DNA from: Struthidea cinerea
Lineage: Eukaryota > Chordata > Aves > Passeriformes > Corcoracidae
Length of the DNA stretch: 64,000 nt
Direction of reading: 5' to 3'
Assembly: GCA_013397865.1 (NCBI GenBank)
Contig: VZTI01001048.1
Location: forward strand, 3,637,842-3,701,841
How positions within the stretch are numbered: position 1 is the stretch's first letter; every line of letters begins with the position of its first letter. Under the pieces are notes generated by a model, which worked only from the letters and a program-made list of their open reading frames with translations, did no database searches and was not told the DNA's origin. Of the stretch, positions 11,790 through 25,620 are shown piece after piece. Position numbers and translations under genes: made by a program.

Positions 11790-14700
11790 ACTGAGTGAAA
11801 TAGAAAAAAACCCTACTTTGATATTTTAACGGGAATGAAAGTTTCCTTGATTTTCAGTTTACTTGGAAGGTCAGATGTAATACAGGTGTTTGTTGCATAG
11901 CAGGTATGTTGGATAGATACATAACGATGTAATTTTCTTTGCTATGATATACTCTGTGTCACGTTGAGAATAAAAATGAAAACATTCTCAGATTTTTGTG
12001 CCAGACTGAGATGGCATCTTTTGAAAAGGTTTGACTGGATAGTTTTCCAGTTAGATATTTATCTGTTTTATCTAAAATGTTAGACAGGTAAACTATGAGT
12101 AGACAACTCCAGATTATCTGTTTACAGATGCCATGTTGTTAGTAGATTTAATTAGCAAAGGTAGGGATAATAGCTTTATCTGAGCAAAATACAGAAAATA
12201 TGTATTAGTCTCGCTAAGTTGTTGAACATGTACTTTAGCATTTTTTAACTGAAATATCAGGCACTTTTATTCTGTAATGATTCAGGTTCTCTCTGGTTTA
12301 ACGCCCAGAACTCTCTGGGAGTGAAATGTGACAGTATTCCAATAGAAAAGATGAAGTGGCTGCGGTGTGATAAGGATGTGGTATGTAGGATGTTGATGTG
12401 AATGTATTAAATTAGTTTATATGCACCAGGAGAAGAGCTACTTGAGCAAGGTTACTGCCTACTAACCACTATAAATTCTCCAGTGAATGGGAGCATGCCC
12501 AGGATTTTACAGGTGATTTTTTTTTTGTTGTAGGATCCCCATCACTGGCTGACTTCAGTGCAGCTTCATTCAGAGCCTTATACTGTAAAAGAAGTTTGAG
12601 GGTGCTGCACTAAGCAATTCATGACGTTTCGAACAGTACCTAAAGGAATCTCTATTTGAATGTGATGGCCATACTGTGGATGCTGGTTTTTTCCTTTGCA
12701 CAGATCAAAATTAGCTAAAACATGTCTCCTATGCAGTAAATATCCTCTCTGAGAGGCAGGACATTGTATTGAAAGTTCTATGGGAATTTTAGTGTAGAAT
12801 ATGCTTCTGCTGTGCCCTCTGCAAATAAACAGATTTTGTACAGAATTAACAGTGCAGTTTAATAGATTGCATGGATGTCAGCTTCCTCAGGTTTTATCTA
12901 AAGTCTCTGTACTTTGTTTTAGAAAAATAATGAAAGCATTTTTCTGATCAAGCTGCTTCCTGCAACTTTTATTTTTATGTTAGCTGATTTAAATTCACAG
13001 GTTAATGGGAGTAATGAGGCTAGAACAACTCAATTTCTCAGGAAAACAGGACATTTATTCTGAAAGAAAGAGAGAAACTCTGTTACAAATACCTAATGTT
13101 TTTATAATATAGGATATGGTGACAAAACAATCTAATTGGTCTGACTGATTGATGGAGGCAAACTTTCTGAGCTTCTGGAAGAGAAAGAGAAAGAAAAAAC
13201 CCCAAACCAAACATGCAAAAAAGTATGTGCTTACGTGTAATGGAAAGGGATGTGGAATTTCAGGAAAACAGAAAAATTAGGATGTACACTTGAAAAAACA
13301 AAAAAGTCATAATTACAGCTAGCTTTTTGTAAACAATCCTCTTCTAGTGCTGGTTAGTTCCATAGCTCTTGGTGAGAGTTGTGGCAAGTGGGCTCATGCT
13401 TTTATTTCTTCATACTAAGCCCTCTATTACCACTTGACCATCTTCTCACACGTGAGAACAATCAAACATTTTGTTTGAAAACTATAAAATGAAATACAAA
13501 GCTTTTGTATTCTTCAGTTTGGATGTGTGGCAATAAAATGCATTGTCATGAGGCAAAAAGAACATTTTCCATGTGTATATATCTTGGGTTTGTCTGTTTG
13601 TGGTTAGTTCTAGCTCACAATGGAAAGTAAGAAGTGAGCAGTACTCATTAAAAATACTTAAGTATGAACTTAATCCCATTAGGTTAGTTCTGTAATTCAC
13701 CAGGGTGCCTGTGTGTGCTTCAGTATGTGATTATTACTTGAATGTGTGGGAGGAGGTTATGAAACTTTTGGCTTCAGTGAACATTGCAACATTGGAGTTC
13801 AAGGATTGAATGCTTTATATAAAGTAGTAATTTTTAAAAAAGTATTATCAAATATTCTGCAATTTAAGACTGTGTGTTGCAGCCTTTAATGTGCATATCA
13901 TTAAGTTTTAATTTTTTATAGACTATGTTGAACATATCTGCAGGAGAAGACAATATCAATCCCTGTGCAGATGGTGAACTCATATTTTCAAGAAATATCT
14001 GCAAAATGCTTAGTTAGCCTTATAATATGTGGTAATTACATCTAAATTTCTTTTTTGCTATGGTCATTCCTCTTTAATAAGAAGGGAATTTTTATTTAGC
14101 AACTGCTTTGTCTGGCTTCCTTTATTATGTTTCCATCTATTTTTGTTCCTGAATTGCACCTGCTCAGTAGTTATCTAATCTTTCTTAGAAGTTTACACTC
14201 TCAAGTAAAAGCTTTGAAGTTTACACTGATTAGTGTTTTATGGCATAGGAGATACGTATAGTTCCTTTTTTTTACAGTGTTAAAGCTATTATGCACCTGG
14301 TAAAAAGATAGACATTAAAGTGCAGATGACAAACCTTTAAAATATTTAGTAGATTAAAGTACTGAATTACTCCCTACTTCTTGTTCAAGGCCCTTCATTT
14401 TATAAAAAAAATTCTGCCAGTTTGGGTTTTGAAGACAAGGGTCTTTCATGTGTGGTTGTACACTGGAGACATCAGACATTTTGCAACAAGGTAGTAGACA
14501 GTTATAGAAATGCACTTTTTAACTAGAACTGTATTGGAATATTGCTGATTCTAGTACTCTACAGCAGTATTGCCTTTTCTTGAATATGTACATGACAGCC
14601 CAGACACTCAGGGCTTTTTTGTTTGCAGAAGCACTGTATTTAACAAACATCCTTGGAAAGTGGATCTTGTGTAATTTTGAATATAAAAAGTCTATGTAAG

Positions 14701-16163
14701 GGAGATGCTGTCTGAGCAGCTGTTTGCATGCCTATGGACTGAGAAAATATAGGCATGTAGGTCACCTGAAAAAAGCTGATTTTTCCTACTATTTAAAGTC
14801 ATATATACATACGTATTTATATAAGCAAGCATCTTACTAGTACAAAATCTGCGTATTTTTAAGCCACTGGTGGTAAAAAGTGAAATAATCATATTTTTCT
14901 CCAAAATATCCCAAAAGGAAGGAGGCTGGGGGAAGTGGTTCCTGTGGTGTGAAATGAAAAACCTTTTCAGGTCGGGTGAATAAGAGATTTGCCCTAGCTA
15001 TGGGAATTCTGGAATGGTTCTGATGCTCTCTTGAGTTTATTAGTGAAGATGCCCTTAAATTCAAATGCAGTTTCGGTCTTCCTTAACAGAGTCTGAACTG
15101 AAGGCCATGAATTTCTGTGGCCTTGAAGCCCTTGATGCTGAGCTCATGGAGCCCAAGTGCACAGACACCTGTTGTCCTCTGTACTTTAGTTTTCCCTGTT
15201 TTTCACATAGGACTATAAGGAATGTTGCTGGTTTAGAATGCTTTGGGGTGTTACTATTAAATGTCATTTTGTGCCTCGGTTTCATTTATCCTAGCAGTAG
15301 TGGAGAGAATGTTTCACTGACTTCAGAGTTTAACTGATGCTGAGAATCAATTCCTTCAGATTCTCCTATTTTAGGTAAGACTTTCTAGAAACAATCCCAT
15401 AGATAAACATTCTTAAGTAATGGGTTTTCTCTTGGGGTAGAACACCTTTCCCTAATTAGTGACAAATGGGGAGAAAAGCATGCTTTGAAAAAGAATGAAC
15501 TGGAGAAACTTGGTTTGGAGTTTTGGGGTCCTTATGGTTTTGTTTGGGGTTGGTTTTTTTTTTAATATAAAACTGATAGTGTTGAGTGGAATCTGCAGTG
15601 AGGTTCATTCGGTGTGCTCAGAAAGACTGCAATTTGATCTAATCAGGGCTTGGCCTAAGAACATAATAAATTGTCAATGCAGGACTTTTGCATTCATTTA
15701 CACTAATATTGAGTGTCTCATTTCTGAGAAGTAAATCACAGTGGCTTTAGTACTTTATTTTCCATCTTGTATGTAAGTAAACTGCAGGATCAACTGGGAG
15801 GTTGAATCAATCTGCTATTTATTACCTTGAAATGTGGCACCCTATTTTAAGTGCCTTATTCCCTTATGATTTAGACAGAGCATGTTACGGTATACGTAAG
15901 TATAGAAACCAGCTTTACTTTTAGTGGATTTTTCACTTTAGATGTGATGGATTTACCTTTGTAAAAAACTTTCAGTGCATCACTATGTTATTGCATAAAA
16001 TAGGGTTTCAAACAAACTGAAATGGAGAGAACAAGGGAAGTGATTCCAGTTTGTCATCTAATAAGTGTTTATAATTCTATAGGGTTTTTCCCTAGCACTA
16101 TATTAAAATACTTGAAAAATATGTTATTGATCAGTTTGGGGTTGGTTTTTTTTTTGGTTGTGG
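11790..16163. other. AT-rich noncoding DNA
   Basis: Unique AT-rich sequence with no recognisable repeat family and no RNA gene. A splice acceptor-like site at 15,089 precedes an open frame running to 15,337, but no donor lies within it; this is treated under findings. Confidence 0.65.
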
Positions 16164-16196
16164 TTTTTTTTTTTTTTTTTNNNNNNNNNNNNNNNN

Positions 16197-16237
<41 letters not shown>
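16164..16237. repeat. Long poly-T tract interrupted by an assembly gap
   Basis: T17 at 16,164-16,180 and T41 at 16,197-16,237 flank sixteen Ns. A further T10 lies just upstream at 16,146-16,155. On the minus strand this would be a long poly-A, as expected for a retroposed element tail, but the sequence next to it (16,238 onward) is not a recognisable element. True length is unknown because of the gap. Confidence 0.9.
16181..16196. other. Assembly gap, 16 N
   Basis: Sixteen undetermined bases inside a poly-T tract, typical of a homopolymer that short reads could not bridge. The real insert may be longer or shorter than shown. Confidence 0.99.
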
Positions 16238-16238
<1 letters not shown>

Positions 16239-19200
16239 TCTAGAACAGTTTAGCATTTCTTGATAAATTATTTTCCAAGGAAACTATGATTTCTTGCAGC
16301 GCATGGGGCATTTCAGACACTTTACCCAAATGGGTTCTTGTGGTTTAATGCAATTTTTCTCCACTAATTTATTCAAGTAAAAGGTGAAGTTTTGGGTCTT
16401 GGTGGTTTTGTTTTGGTTTTTTTTGTTTTGTGTTTTTTTCACGGGGGACATGGAATGAGAACTAAGACTTAACTGTTTTTTGTTTTTTAGCACGTTAATG
16501 TGAAGTTTTTGTGAAGTTTTGTTAGGTCTCAGTGACTTTCTTTGCTATGTACTACTTAAATGAAAAGCCTATAAAGGCACTTAATTCTTGTAGATCTTAA
16601 CGAAGTTCTTATGCTTGCAGTGGTTGCAGCCGTGATCTGTGACAGCCTCTGTGTTCTTGCAAGTAAATCTTATATTTGGACTAGAGAATTTGATGTAAGG
16701 AGGAAATATACCCACACTACCAACTTCTCCTGTGTATTTAGCACGCAAGAAATACCTGCTATATGGGAGTAGTGGCAAAGGGCTAACTATTTTATTCCAC
16801 AAATGAACACAGCTGATAAAAATTTTAGCATAGAAGTCAAATGACTAGATAAACTTTATTCAGGCACACAAAATTGTAAAGATTCTTGAATCATTACCTG
16901 GTACTTGAAACAGTTTGCTTTGACCAGCTTTTTTCCCCTTCCAGTTTTATTACAGGCATACTGTATGCTCAATAGTAAAGAGAGGGGAAAGCATATGGCC
17001 TCCTGTTTGAACTTCTGTAATTAATCCTTCCAAATACTATTTCCTTGGAAAGTTATTTTTAATTTTATTACAGTCTGTTCTTGTATTCTCCCACACAATC
17101 ACTTGGGCAACATTTGTATCGATGAAAACGACATAAAGCAGCTCTTAACTAAAAGGAGACTGCTGTTTTACACAACATGTAAATGATTAAGTGATAGATT
17201 TTTATTAGTTTGTGTGTAGAGTGCACTACAGCATTTGAGCATTAACTCTCCCCCCATCCTGCCCCAAATCTGTGCAGTCCTACAGGGTGTGTTTAAGACT
17301 TTTTTGTTGTTATAAATCATATGGCTTATTTTTCAGAAAGCTTTTTAAAGCACCAGTTATTCCCTTGGAGATAAATTGATATTTCTGTATATGTTCTGTG
17401 GATTCTTGCAGTAATGCAAAATAAAATTCTGCACTGTGGAATTGCTAAAAAAGAAGCTAAAGATGATAGCTATAAGTGATGAAAAAATACTGACAAATAA
17501 AAGATGATCAGGTTGGACCTATCCCAGTCAGTATCTTGTATAAGACTAGAAGAAAAAAGTCTGTCCATTCTTTAAAACTCCTTTGTTGTTTGCCTACATA
17601 GAGAATTACAGATGTGTGCACTGAGCATGGCTGCTGGATGCTGCAACCCTGTAAGGCAACATGGGGAAGGAACATTGCAAGTGAAAGTATCTGATGATGG
17701 AGAGCAGTAGGATTATATTTCTGAATATCTTAAAATATTTTCCAGAACTCCATGCAAAGCAACTGAGTTGAATTATATGATTATTTTTGTGTAACAGAAC
17801 ATATTAAATGATCTAGATTACAGTTGCCTACACAGAATGGAAAGGTGACAAATGCTTTCCAGATATTTTCTAAGGTTGTCTTGAAATGTAGGTTGAGAAA
17901 AAAAGCTTTCTCCAATTTAATCTCGAGATGAACTAGAGTTATTCTAACTTTCATGCTTTTGGATAGCTTGTAGTAAAATCCACCCTTTTAACTTTTAAGA
18001 TATTTCATGGAATGTTTCTTTTGTCTCTTCCCCTCTTCATCCGTATCAATTTCTCATCAGATTTAGTAGGGGAGCTTTCTACAGCTATATTAGCCTGAAT
18101 GCTGTTGATTTTAAAGGTTGTAATTGGAAGCATAATTTCAGTTAAGAGGTCTACTGGCAAGAAATAAAACTGACTAGAAAGAGTGGACATAAAATGTGGT
18201 TTTATTCAAATAAACTAAAGGGTGAAAGCAATGTTTAACAGATATCTCTTAGCAACTTAATTCCCATTCAAGGATCACAGTAAGTTCACGTTTCCAGGAG
18301 TGTGATGAAGGTCTGCCTCTTAGGAACGTTCACTTGTTGGTTTTGTTCCTTGAAACTGAAATTCTGAATTGTACCAGAGAGGACAACACAGGCTTGATTT
18401 ACATAGGCACAGTCGTCATTAATTCAGGTGGAGTATTAGGTCAGCAGCTCTGCAAAACCAGGAGTGGGTAGTGCCATGTCTGCAAATTCAGTTCCTGTTT
18501 TTCTTCAAAGATATGCTTTTCAGTTCTGTCACATATAAACATTGGGTTTAAATGGAGCACTTCTTTAAGGCTAAATGAAGTCATGCTTCTGCTGAATAGT
18601 GACACTTTTTCTTAGCCTATATATCTGAATTATACATGTGAAATAGAGTTGTCTAAATGTCAGCTTTAAATTCAGGTGCCTAAATAATATTAGTTATCAT
18701 GACTAGTTCATATATTTTTAAGTAAAATTAATTGAATTGTATAATAGTTTTAGGAAACTCTTATAACTCCTTTTGGTTATTTATAAAATATTCACGTGAA
18801 CCAGCAAAGAAATTTATGTTTGTTAGTTATGGAAAAATCGTGCTTTTAGCTTTACTCTAGTCTTGCCTCTTTTTTCAAAAGATTGTGTTATCCTTGCAGG
18901 AGTCTGTTACATCTCTGCTGCACTTACAGCATTTCAAAGCAGTATTTTTTTTTTATTTAGGATACACAGACCATCGTCACTGAGAGCCTCAGTCTTTAAT
19001 GCCATTCATGTCAGAACATGATGTTGTCCTGCTCCATACTCTAACCAGGAGATATCAGATTTGCTTCTGGAATTGGCAGGCAGTAGTAAGGCTTTGCTAA
19101 TGTTCTAAACTGTCTGAAATGTTTTCATTTTCATTCTGTTTTATTAACATTGCTTTAAAATTGGATTCATTACAGCTCTAAGTGTTGTAGATTTATGATA

Positions 19201-22200
19201 AATTTGATTGTTAAACAGCAAGCTAGAGCTTAATGCCCCAAGTGAGGTGATCAGAAGGGCATGGTGCAGGAATGAACAGGATCTTATGAGTTATCAAGTA
19301 CCTGATGCCTTAGCCAAAGGAAGCTTTGTTATTTCTCTGCACTATTAAAAATAAGTGAGAGTCTCAAACTTTTAGAGAATGTGAAGTGTAACTGAGGACT
19401 TCATTACTGTGGTGTGGCTGTGGGTGATTAAAATCTCAAAAGGCAGATAGCTAAATCTGCAGAGAAAAAAACCACTCCCTTATCAAGGAGTGCTGATGGA
19501 ACAAAGTTGATTTTGAAGGTTAATGGAGATTGAAAAATGTATCATTTTATGCTTTTCAAGGGACAGTCCTGTTTTCTGCTGGTTACTGTTGCAGAAAGGT
19601 TCAATCACTTGGGGGTGGGGGGGGACAGTTTCTATGTAGTGGTTGATTTGTTTGAATGGAAACACAGATAAAACCTGCATCCTCTAGCTTATTTAGGATC
19701 AGGGCTTTTGAGTTACTTTTGTTTCACTGAAAGACAAGCAGGTATGTAGAGAAGACTGGAAAAGTGTTTCTTACCATAAGCATTCCCTCTGTGTTTGAAC
19801 TGCAGATGGGTAAATATTCCTCAGCTCTGAGGCCTGACCTCAAAACTGTAGTTTAATAACTAACTGTAGCTTTAGTAGATTCTGTCACAGTGATCTCTCT
19901 GCTCTATGTCACAGAAGCAAGTCTAGTGTTTCCTTAGTGTCTGTCCTTCAGGATACCTTTGTCATTGCTCTCCATGGCACCTCTGTTTCTCAATTTTTTT
20001 TTTTTTTTTCGTTTTTCCTATGCTTGGATTCAGTTTAACTTGCACCTAATTTTCAAACTGCAAGAATAAGAAAAGAGTACTCTTCATACATTGGTTACCT
20101 TTTTGACCTGCAATTTGCTATAGAAATTATATCAAGGGAAATAGGTCTTTAGATTCTAAAGACACACTAAGAAACTCTGTGCCCCATTCCTAACGTTCAC
20201 CAGGATTTTGCCTAACAGAGGAGTAGGAAGAGGCACTGCATAACTTTTCACGCATTCATGTTTTGCTTGTGCTCTCACAAATTTAATCTGCCTGAAAAAT
20301 AGATGATGAATCTGGCTCTAGTTACAAGCAGTGGGAGGCTTTACCTTTAGCAGGTGAGTCATTACAACATAACATTCCATTTTAATGCTGTTATGCAAAC
20401 CCTTTTTTACTGTTTTCTTACGGTGTGCCTGTGAATCAGGTTTATATTTAAAAGTACGCAGATTTACTGGAGTAGTAGTGTAATTGAGCACTCCCACCTC
20501 TAAGACCCTAATTTATAGATAGATGTTCTCTTACTCTTTAATAGTTCTTTCTCACTTCTTTCTGCTAGTAAACTGTGTTTTTTGTGTTATAAACTAGCAG
20601 CAGTTAAACACAGAGTTCACCTGACTCTTGCAAACGGAGACAATGTTGCAGGATGACACTTCTTTACCCCTCTTAATATTGATTCTTTAATATGCTTAGG
20701 TTAAAGTGAACTGATTATAGGAAGCTGTGGGTGCTCATTTGGTGAGATATTTTAGTAGTAAAATAGCTTCAGGGTCTGGTAAGCTAACAACCTTACAGGA
20801 GATAAGACATAAGTATATATTGAATGCAAAAATGTAATCCTGATTAAAGCTTTCTGGAGACAAAGTATTGAGAGCTTGTGTGAGACAGTTGTTGTTTTGC
20901 TTTTAAAATACTCCCTCAGCCCACCTAGCACTGTTTGTGTTCTCCTGTATTGGGAGACTGCTGTCTGTTAATTGTGGATTGCACTATGCCAGCTCAAGGT
21001 GAGCTGTATGATGTAGAAACTTGATGCCATTCAGGGGATAGTGCTCAGCTGCTTCAATAAAAATGGCCATCATTGTTTGAAGAGCATGATATGCTTCTTA
21101 ATTTTTTCTAAAATATGTAGCTATAACTTGTAGCTCTAGTCTTCAGTGCAGTTGGAAGATTTGCGTTATGAAGTAAAATATTCCAGTTAAAATGAGATTT
21201 GCTCATAAATGATTCATTTGGCAGTTATTAAATCACGTTCTAACTCTCACCTGCCATAAGGAGTTTGTCAGAGTGCTTTAATGGCATGGCAAACAGCTGG
21301 CTGTCTATTAGCCCTTTAAAGCTGGAAAGCCACTGGCCAGTTTACTATGTTAGATTTGTTCTTTACAGGGAGTTATTTTACAAGCTGGATGGTGTTGGAA
21401 GGCATTTTGTTATTAGTTTATGAATACTTTATTTCTGCGGTAAAGAAAGCATAAATGAGGTTTGTATACCAGGAAAAGTTTAATTACCACATAACTAGAT
21501 GAAGTGGCAGTTGGATGGCCAAAGGACACTTCAGAATTAATGTGCCACTTGCTCTTGCTGTAAACAAATCCAAATCTGCTTTCAAAGCTAAAGAATGAGC
21601 TTTTCACCTGGGAGTTCAGCATCGAATGGGAAGATGACTCTGAAGCCATCAGATGTGAATTCCCTCAGAACTGTGCTTTGCCCCTCCCTTAGTCTGGATC
21701 ATGTGCTGCACAGTCATGTCTACACTCTCAGTGTGTTGGTTGGTTGGGCATTTTGGACATGTCTGAATACAAAGAATGTCAGCAGCAGTTTTGAGAAGTG
21801 TGTGAAGCATGTGCCCTGGTGTCTCTGTATGCAGATGGTCCTGGGATAAGACAACACAAACTGTTCTCCTGAAATGAAGAGGAAAATAATTGTCCTAAAA
21901 GGGTGTAGGTAGCTGGTGTAGGAGTTGTTCCTTGTCTGGATTAAAGGCAGGAGCACATAATCTAAAGGTTGATTCTGATTAGTGCAAGGGTTGATTATAC
22001 GGTTAAATACAGCAAATATGTGGGGTATTTCATAAAGACTTCAGCTCTTGCTTGGCTATTAGCTCAATGTTTTTTCTCTTCTTTAATAATGTCTGTTTTC
22101 ATTACGGGATTGCCAGAAAATTGGTGGGTATGTGTGCCACCAAGGGAGCCCACAGAGCCCTGAGATTGTAGCCGTACTGCTTGAAATTTTGTAAGTGTTT

Positions 22201-24940
22201 AAGAAATGGAGTTTACCTCACTGCAGTTTGCAGGTAACTTGTGTTGGTCTGCAATTCAGAATATACTATAAATAAAAGTAGTTTATATATTAATTTAATT
22301 CCTCAGATAGTATCTGTGCACGTGATTTGCACTGTTGGTGCCCTGGCCCCAAGCAGAGTCCCTAAATAAATTCCTAGAGCTGTGCAGGGATGTGGTGTAC
22401 TCTGCCTGCAGGGATCTAGGTTAAACAGTAGATTCCAAACAGACTGAACAAAACAGGTGCCTGATACAGTCGAAATAGTTCATAGATAATGCAGATTTTC
22501 AAGTGTTAGAGAAATGCAGACATTTATATTTGCATTCTTGAAACTACTCTTCAATGCTACCCTGAACTGAAACTTTTTCAAAACAACAGAAGTGCTGTGT
22601 ATGACCAACCCTTAACTTTTCTTCCTTGACGAAATTCTTTGATATCAGAAAGAATTCATTCCTGCCTCTTTCTGTCCCTGTGTACCGATACCGTGCTTCA
22701 TTCCATTCCAGATTTTTTGACTTTTTTTTTTGTGCTCAGATAAGTTGTGGGTTTTTTTTTGTCTTTTTGCCTTTTGAATTTGCTCATTTACTCTTTGTTA
22801 TATCCTTGAGGGGAACATGATCTGAGTTCTGTGACACTGTTTATCTAAGCATGCAGTCAAAACTCCATACCTGCGTGCCAAGGGTGTGGCTTTTAATTAT
22901 ATGCTGGGTATAAATAGCATGAATACAGTAAACAATTTGAGATAGATTATGAGATACTATCTTTTTAATCATGATCCTTGCCAGATGTAATCCTCAGATA
23001 AGATTCGCACTTCCGTGACTGCACCACTGATAAGATAATAAGGCGAATTACTCTCAAAGGGCCTCCCAATGTCACTTAAATCAGTCACTTGTTTTTAGCA
23101 TAAGCTCTGTGGAAACAGAAGCAGAAGGACTCTTACATAAGATGCATTGCTAAACATGGTATTTAGTTATACATGAGACACACTCAGGGAAAATCTCAGG
23201 TGACAAAGGAAGATGCTTCAGAGCATTAATCCCAATATAGTAACTTGCCATATACTGACAAATATATCCAAGCTTAAGTAATTAAATCTTTTTTTGAAGA
23301 CACACCATGATAAGGAGTAAGTGTCCTGAGCAGATTAAATTTTTTTTCCTCTCTCATTCTGCAGTTCAGTAGCGATCATTCTGAAGCCAGTCTCTCCTTT
23401 CCGTCTTCTGCTGCCTTTGTTTTTCTTTTAAGACCTCTGGGGTTTGCTTGAACACTTATAGTGGCCTGGGTATAAAAAAAATAGATACTATGTTCTCTGG
23501 TCTCTTAAATGCAAATTTATCACCTCCCATTACTTGTGTGCCACGTTATCTTCATTATTTAATCTTGTTATCTTGTTTTCCTTTTAGTATATCCAGCTTG
23601 TTCAGATTGATAGTCTAAATATGCATTTATTTAAAACCATAGTGTCCTGTGCCTTATATCCAAAATCCTCAGTTCAAAGAAGTTATCACCGAAATTGTTG
23701 AATGTCTCTGTCTTATCAGTGGAATAATTACATCAGTATTTGCATTTAAAAGATTACTGAGACTGGTTTAACACCCAGGAACTTGTGTTTCATTCTATCT
23801 AATTTATTTTGGTTTACTCTTGAATAAGTCAAAAGATGGAGCCCAGCTCAGTGTCAGTGCATCTCTGATGTGTTGTGTCTATCTGTGTTCATGCATTTAT
23901 TACGGGACAGACTTTCAGCTGAGCTGAGCAGCGTCTGGAAAATTCTTGTTGTATTTACTGTGTCAGAAGGGGAGGGAGCTATGGGGCTGTGGGGCTTTTT
24001 TCCCCTACTTCTCTGTAGTGGCACCTTCTCTTCTGCCTGAAAAAGTAGTTGCTTCTATTTTTAAGAGGTGCTTAAGTGCAAACCTCTGTAACTGATCGCT
24101 CATTCGCATTTGTTTGACTTGCTGTTCCTTGCTTTCTACAGTCTGCTTGAGGCAGGTGAAGGAATATTGAAAGGCAGCAATTCTGTACTGCTAAAAGAAA
24201 TCTGATTTTTAAGATAGTCATGGACATCTGTATGGTGAAATAGTCAATAGTTAAGATGACATTCCTATTTTAAAGATTTGTGAAATGATTGCTGGAAGCA
24301 TTGATGTTTAAATATTTGTAAATGTGTTATTTTCTCAGTCTTTATAAATAAATAGGAAATGACAATTTTTTAGAAGCAGCCTCCACTTAACCTGCAAGCT
24401 GAAATGTAAGTTTAATGAAGAGCTGTAAATGGAGGACTGTTTTCCCTTTTCAGTGGTGTAACACATCCTTCCAGTTGCACCTGCTTAAATTACTTCTTTT
24501 CAAGGTGGGTACCAGGTGAAGTGGAGTACAGTCTAAACTGGGGGGGAAGGACAGCATAGTGTTACAAAATGCATGTAAGAGGCTTTTTATGAAGGTGCAT
24601 AACTGGTTCATAAAAGTTTTCAGGCTCTTTTGTTATTTCTGCAGATGAGTAAATGTTAAAAGAGTTATGTGATACAAGTAACACAACACTTTTTATTTCC
24701 AACTGTTTGACTACATTAGCTCTAGGCAAAACTAAAAGAGGAAAAGCAGCTTTAATTTGTACATTCAAGGTCACACTTCTTTCAGACCTTGAATGTATGA
24801 TGCTAGCTAATATATTGTAAATGGTCATACCTAATACAACAAATTAAATTCCTCTTCCACTTGTGTTGGGGGTTTTATGTCAAAATTGTAATTTTAGCTT
24901 GCAGTTTCTACAGCTTTCCCAGAATGAGACCAGCTTCTGG
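16238..24940. other. AT-rich noncoding DNA
   Basis: Mostly unique sequence with a T16 run at 19,994-20,009 and G/T-rich simple stretches near 16,400-16,490 and 22,720-22,780. No interspersed repeat is recognisable. Scattered splice-like pairs (for example around 17,612-17,660 and 22,125-22,190) have a compatible open frame but no further support, and I do not call them exons. Confidence 0.65.
19994..20009. repeat. Poly-T run, 16 nt
   Basis: Uninterrupted T16; simple repeat with no attached element seen. Confidence 0.95.
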
Positions 24941-25090
24941 AGACTGTGGAGTCTTCCTCCCTGGAGATATCAAAAAGCAGGCTGGATATTGTCCTGGACA
25001 GCCAGATCTGCCTGGTCCTGCCTGAGCCAGGGAAATTGGACCATATGACCTCCAGAGGTCCCTTCCCAACTCAGTCATTTTGTAATTATC
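24941..25090 (+). mobile_element. CR1 LINE, truncated 3' end
   Basis: The segment follows the 3' untranslated end of avian CR1 in order: a ggagtcttcctccctggaga motif, the agatatcaaaa block, a ctggatattgtcctggaca block, then ggaccatatgacctcca, gaggtcccttcccaactca, and an attttgtaattat tail matching the usual terminal ATTCTRTG-type repeat. All copies of this family truncate variably at the 5' end, and this one keeps only about 150 bases, with no reverse transcriptase frame. Its divergence from the family as I remember it suggests an old, inactive copy. It is the strongest single clue that the window is sauropsid, probably avian. Confidence 0.9.
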
Positions 25091-25606
25091 TCATTTACCC
25101 TGAAGGTTAGTTAGGGGGAGTCAGAGTATAGAACTATAAGCTGCTGTACACGGGTACACAGCTGTTTACAGGACAGGTGTATTGTTTCTCTGCATGGGGT
25201 AGAAGTTGTGTTTGGTGTCATAAAGAAGCAAATAAAAGGCAGTACTGCAGCAGATGCCCAACACAACTGAGTGTTCTGATACTATGAGGAGTTTCTCTTG
25301 CTAAGAAGTTGGATAAAATATCACAGATCAAGATAATGATTTTCTTAAAGATGGAATTACATGGTTAGAGCAGTTACAGGTAAGAGATAAAAAATGGACC
25401 CTGTTGAAGATCTCCACTGGATACATGAGATTGTTTTTCTTCAGGTTTAATAGTATGGAACCTAAATAATCAAAAAAACCCTCAATCCAAACTAGAAGCA
25501 ATGTGTTGGTATGTTTAGGAGCAGGACATTAGACAGGATTGTTTTTTTTTTATGACCACAACAGCTCAAACAGTTCAGATATATCTAATGCTATTTTCAA
25601 AGGTTG

Positions 25607-25620
25607 TTTTTTTTTTTTTT
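25607..25620. repeat. Poly-T run, 14 nt
   Basis: Uninterrupted T14 followed by a C/T-rich stretch; simple repeat. Confidence 0.95.

Noticed and set aside
16022..16243. Open frame running through the poly-T and N gap
   Set aside because: It is open only because poly-T encodes phenylalanine and the Ns are ambiguous.
17612..17660. Good acceptor and a weak CCT|gtaagg donor around a 49-nt segment
   Set aside because: Donor mismatch at the exon end and two equally open frames give no coding evidence.
22125..22190. Splice-like pair with an open phase 0 frame
   Set aside because: One of several acceptor/donor pairs expected by chance in tens of kilobases; the last twelve bases before the acceptor are pyrimidine-poor and there is no CpG or conservation hint.
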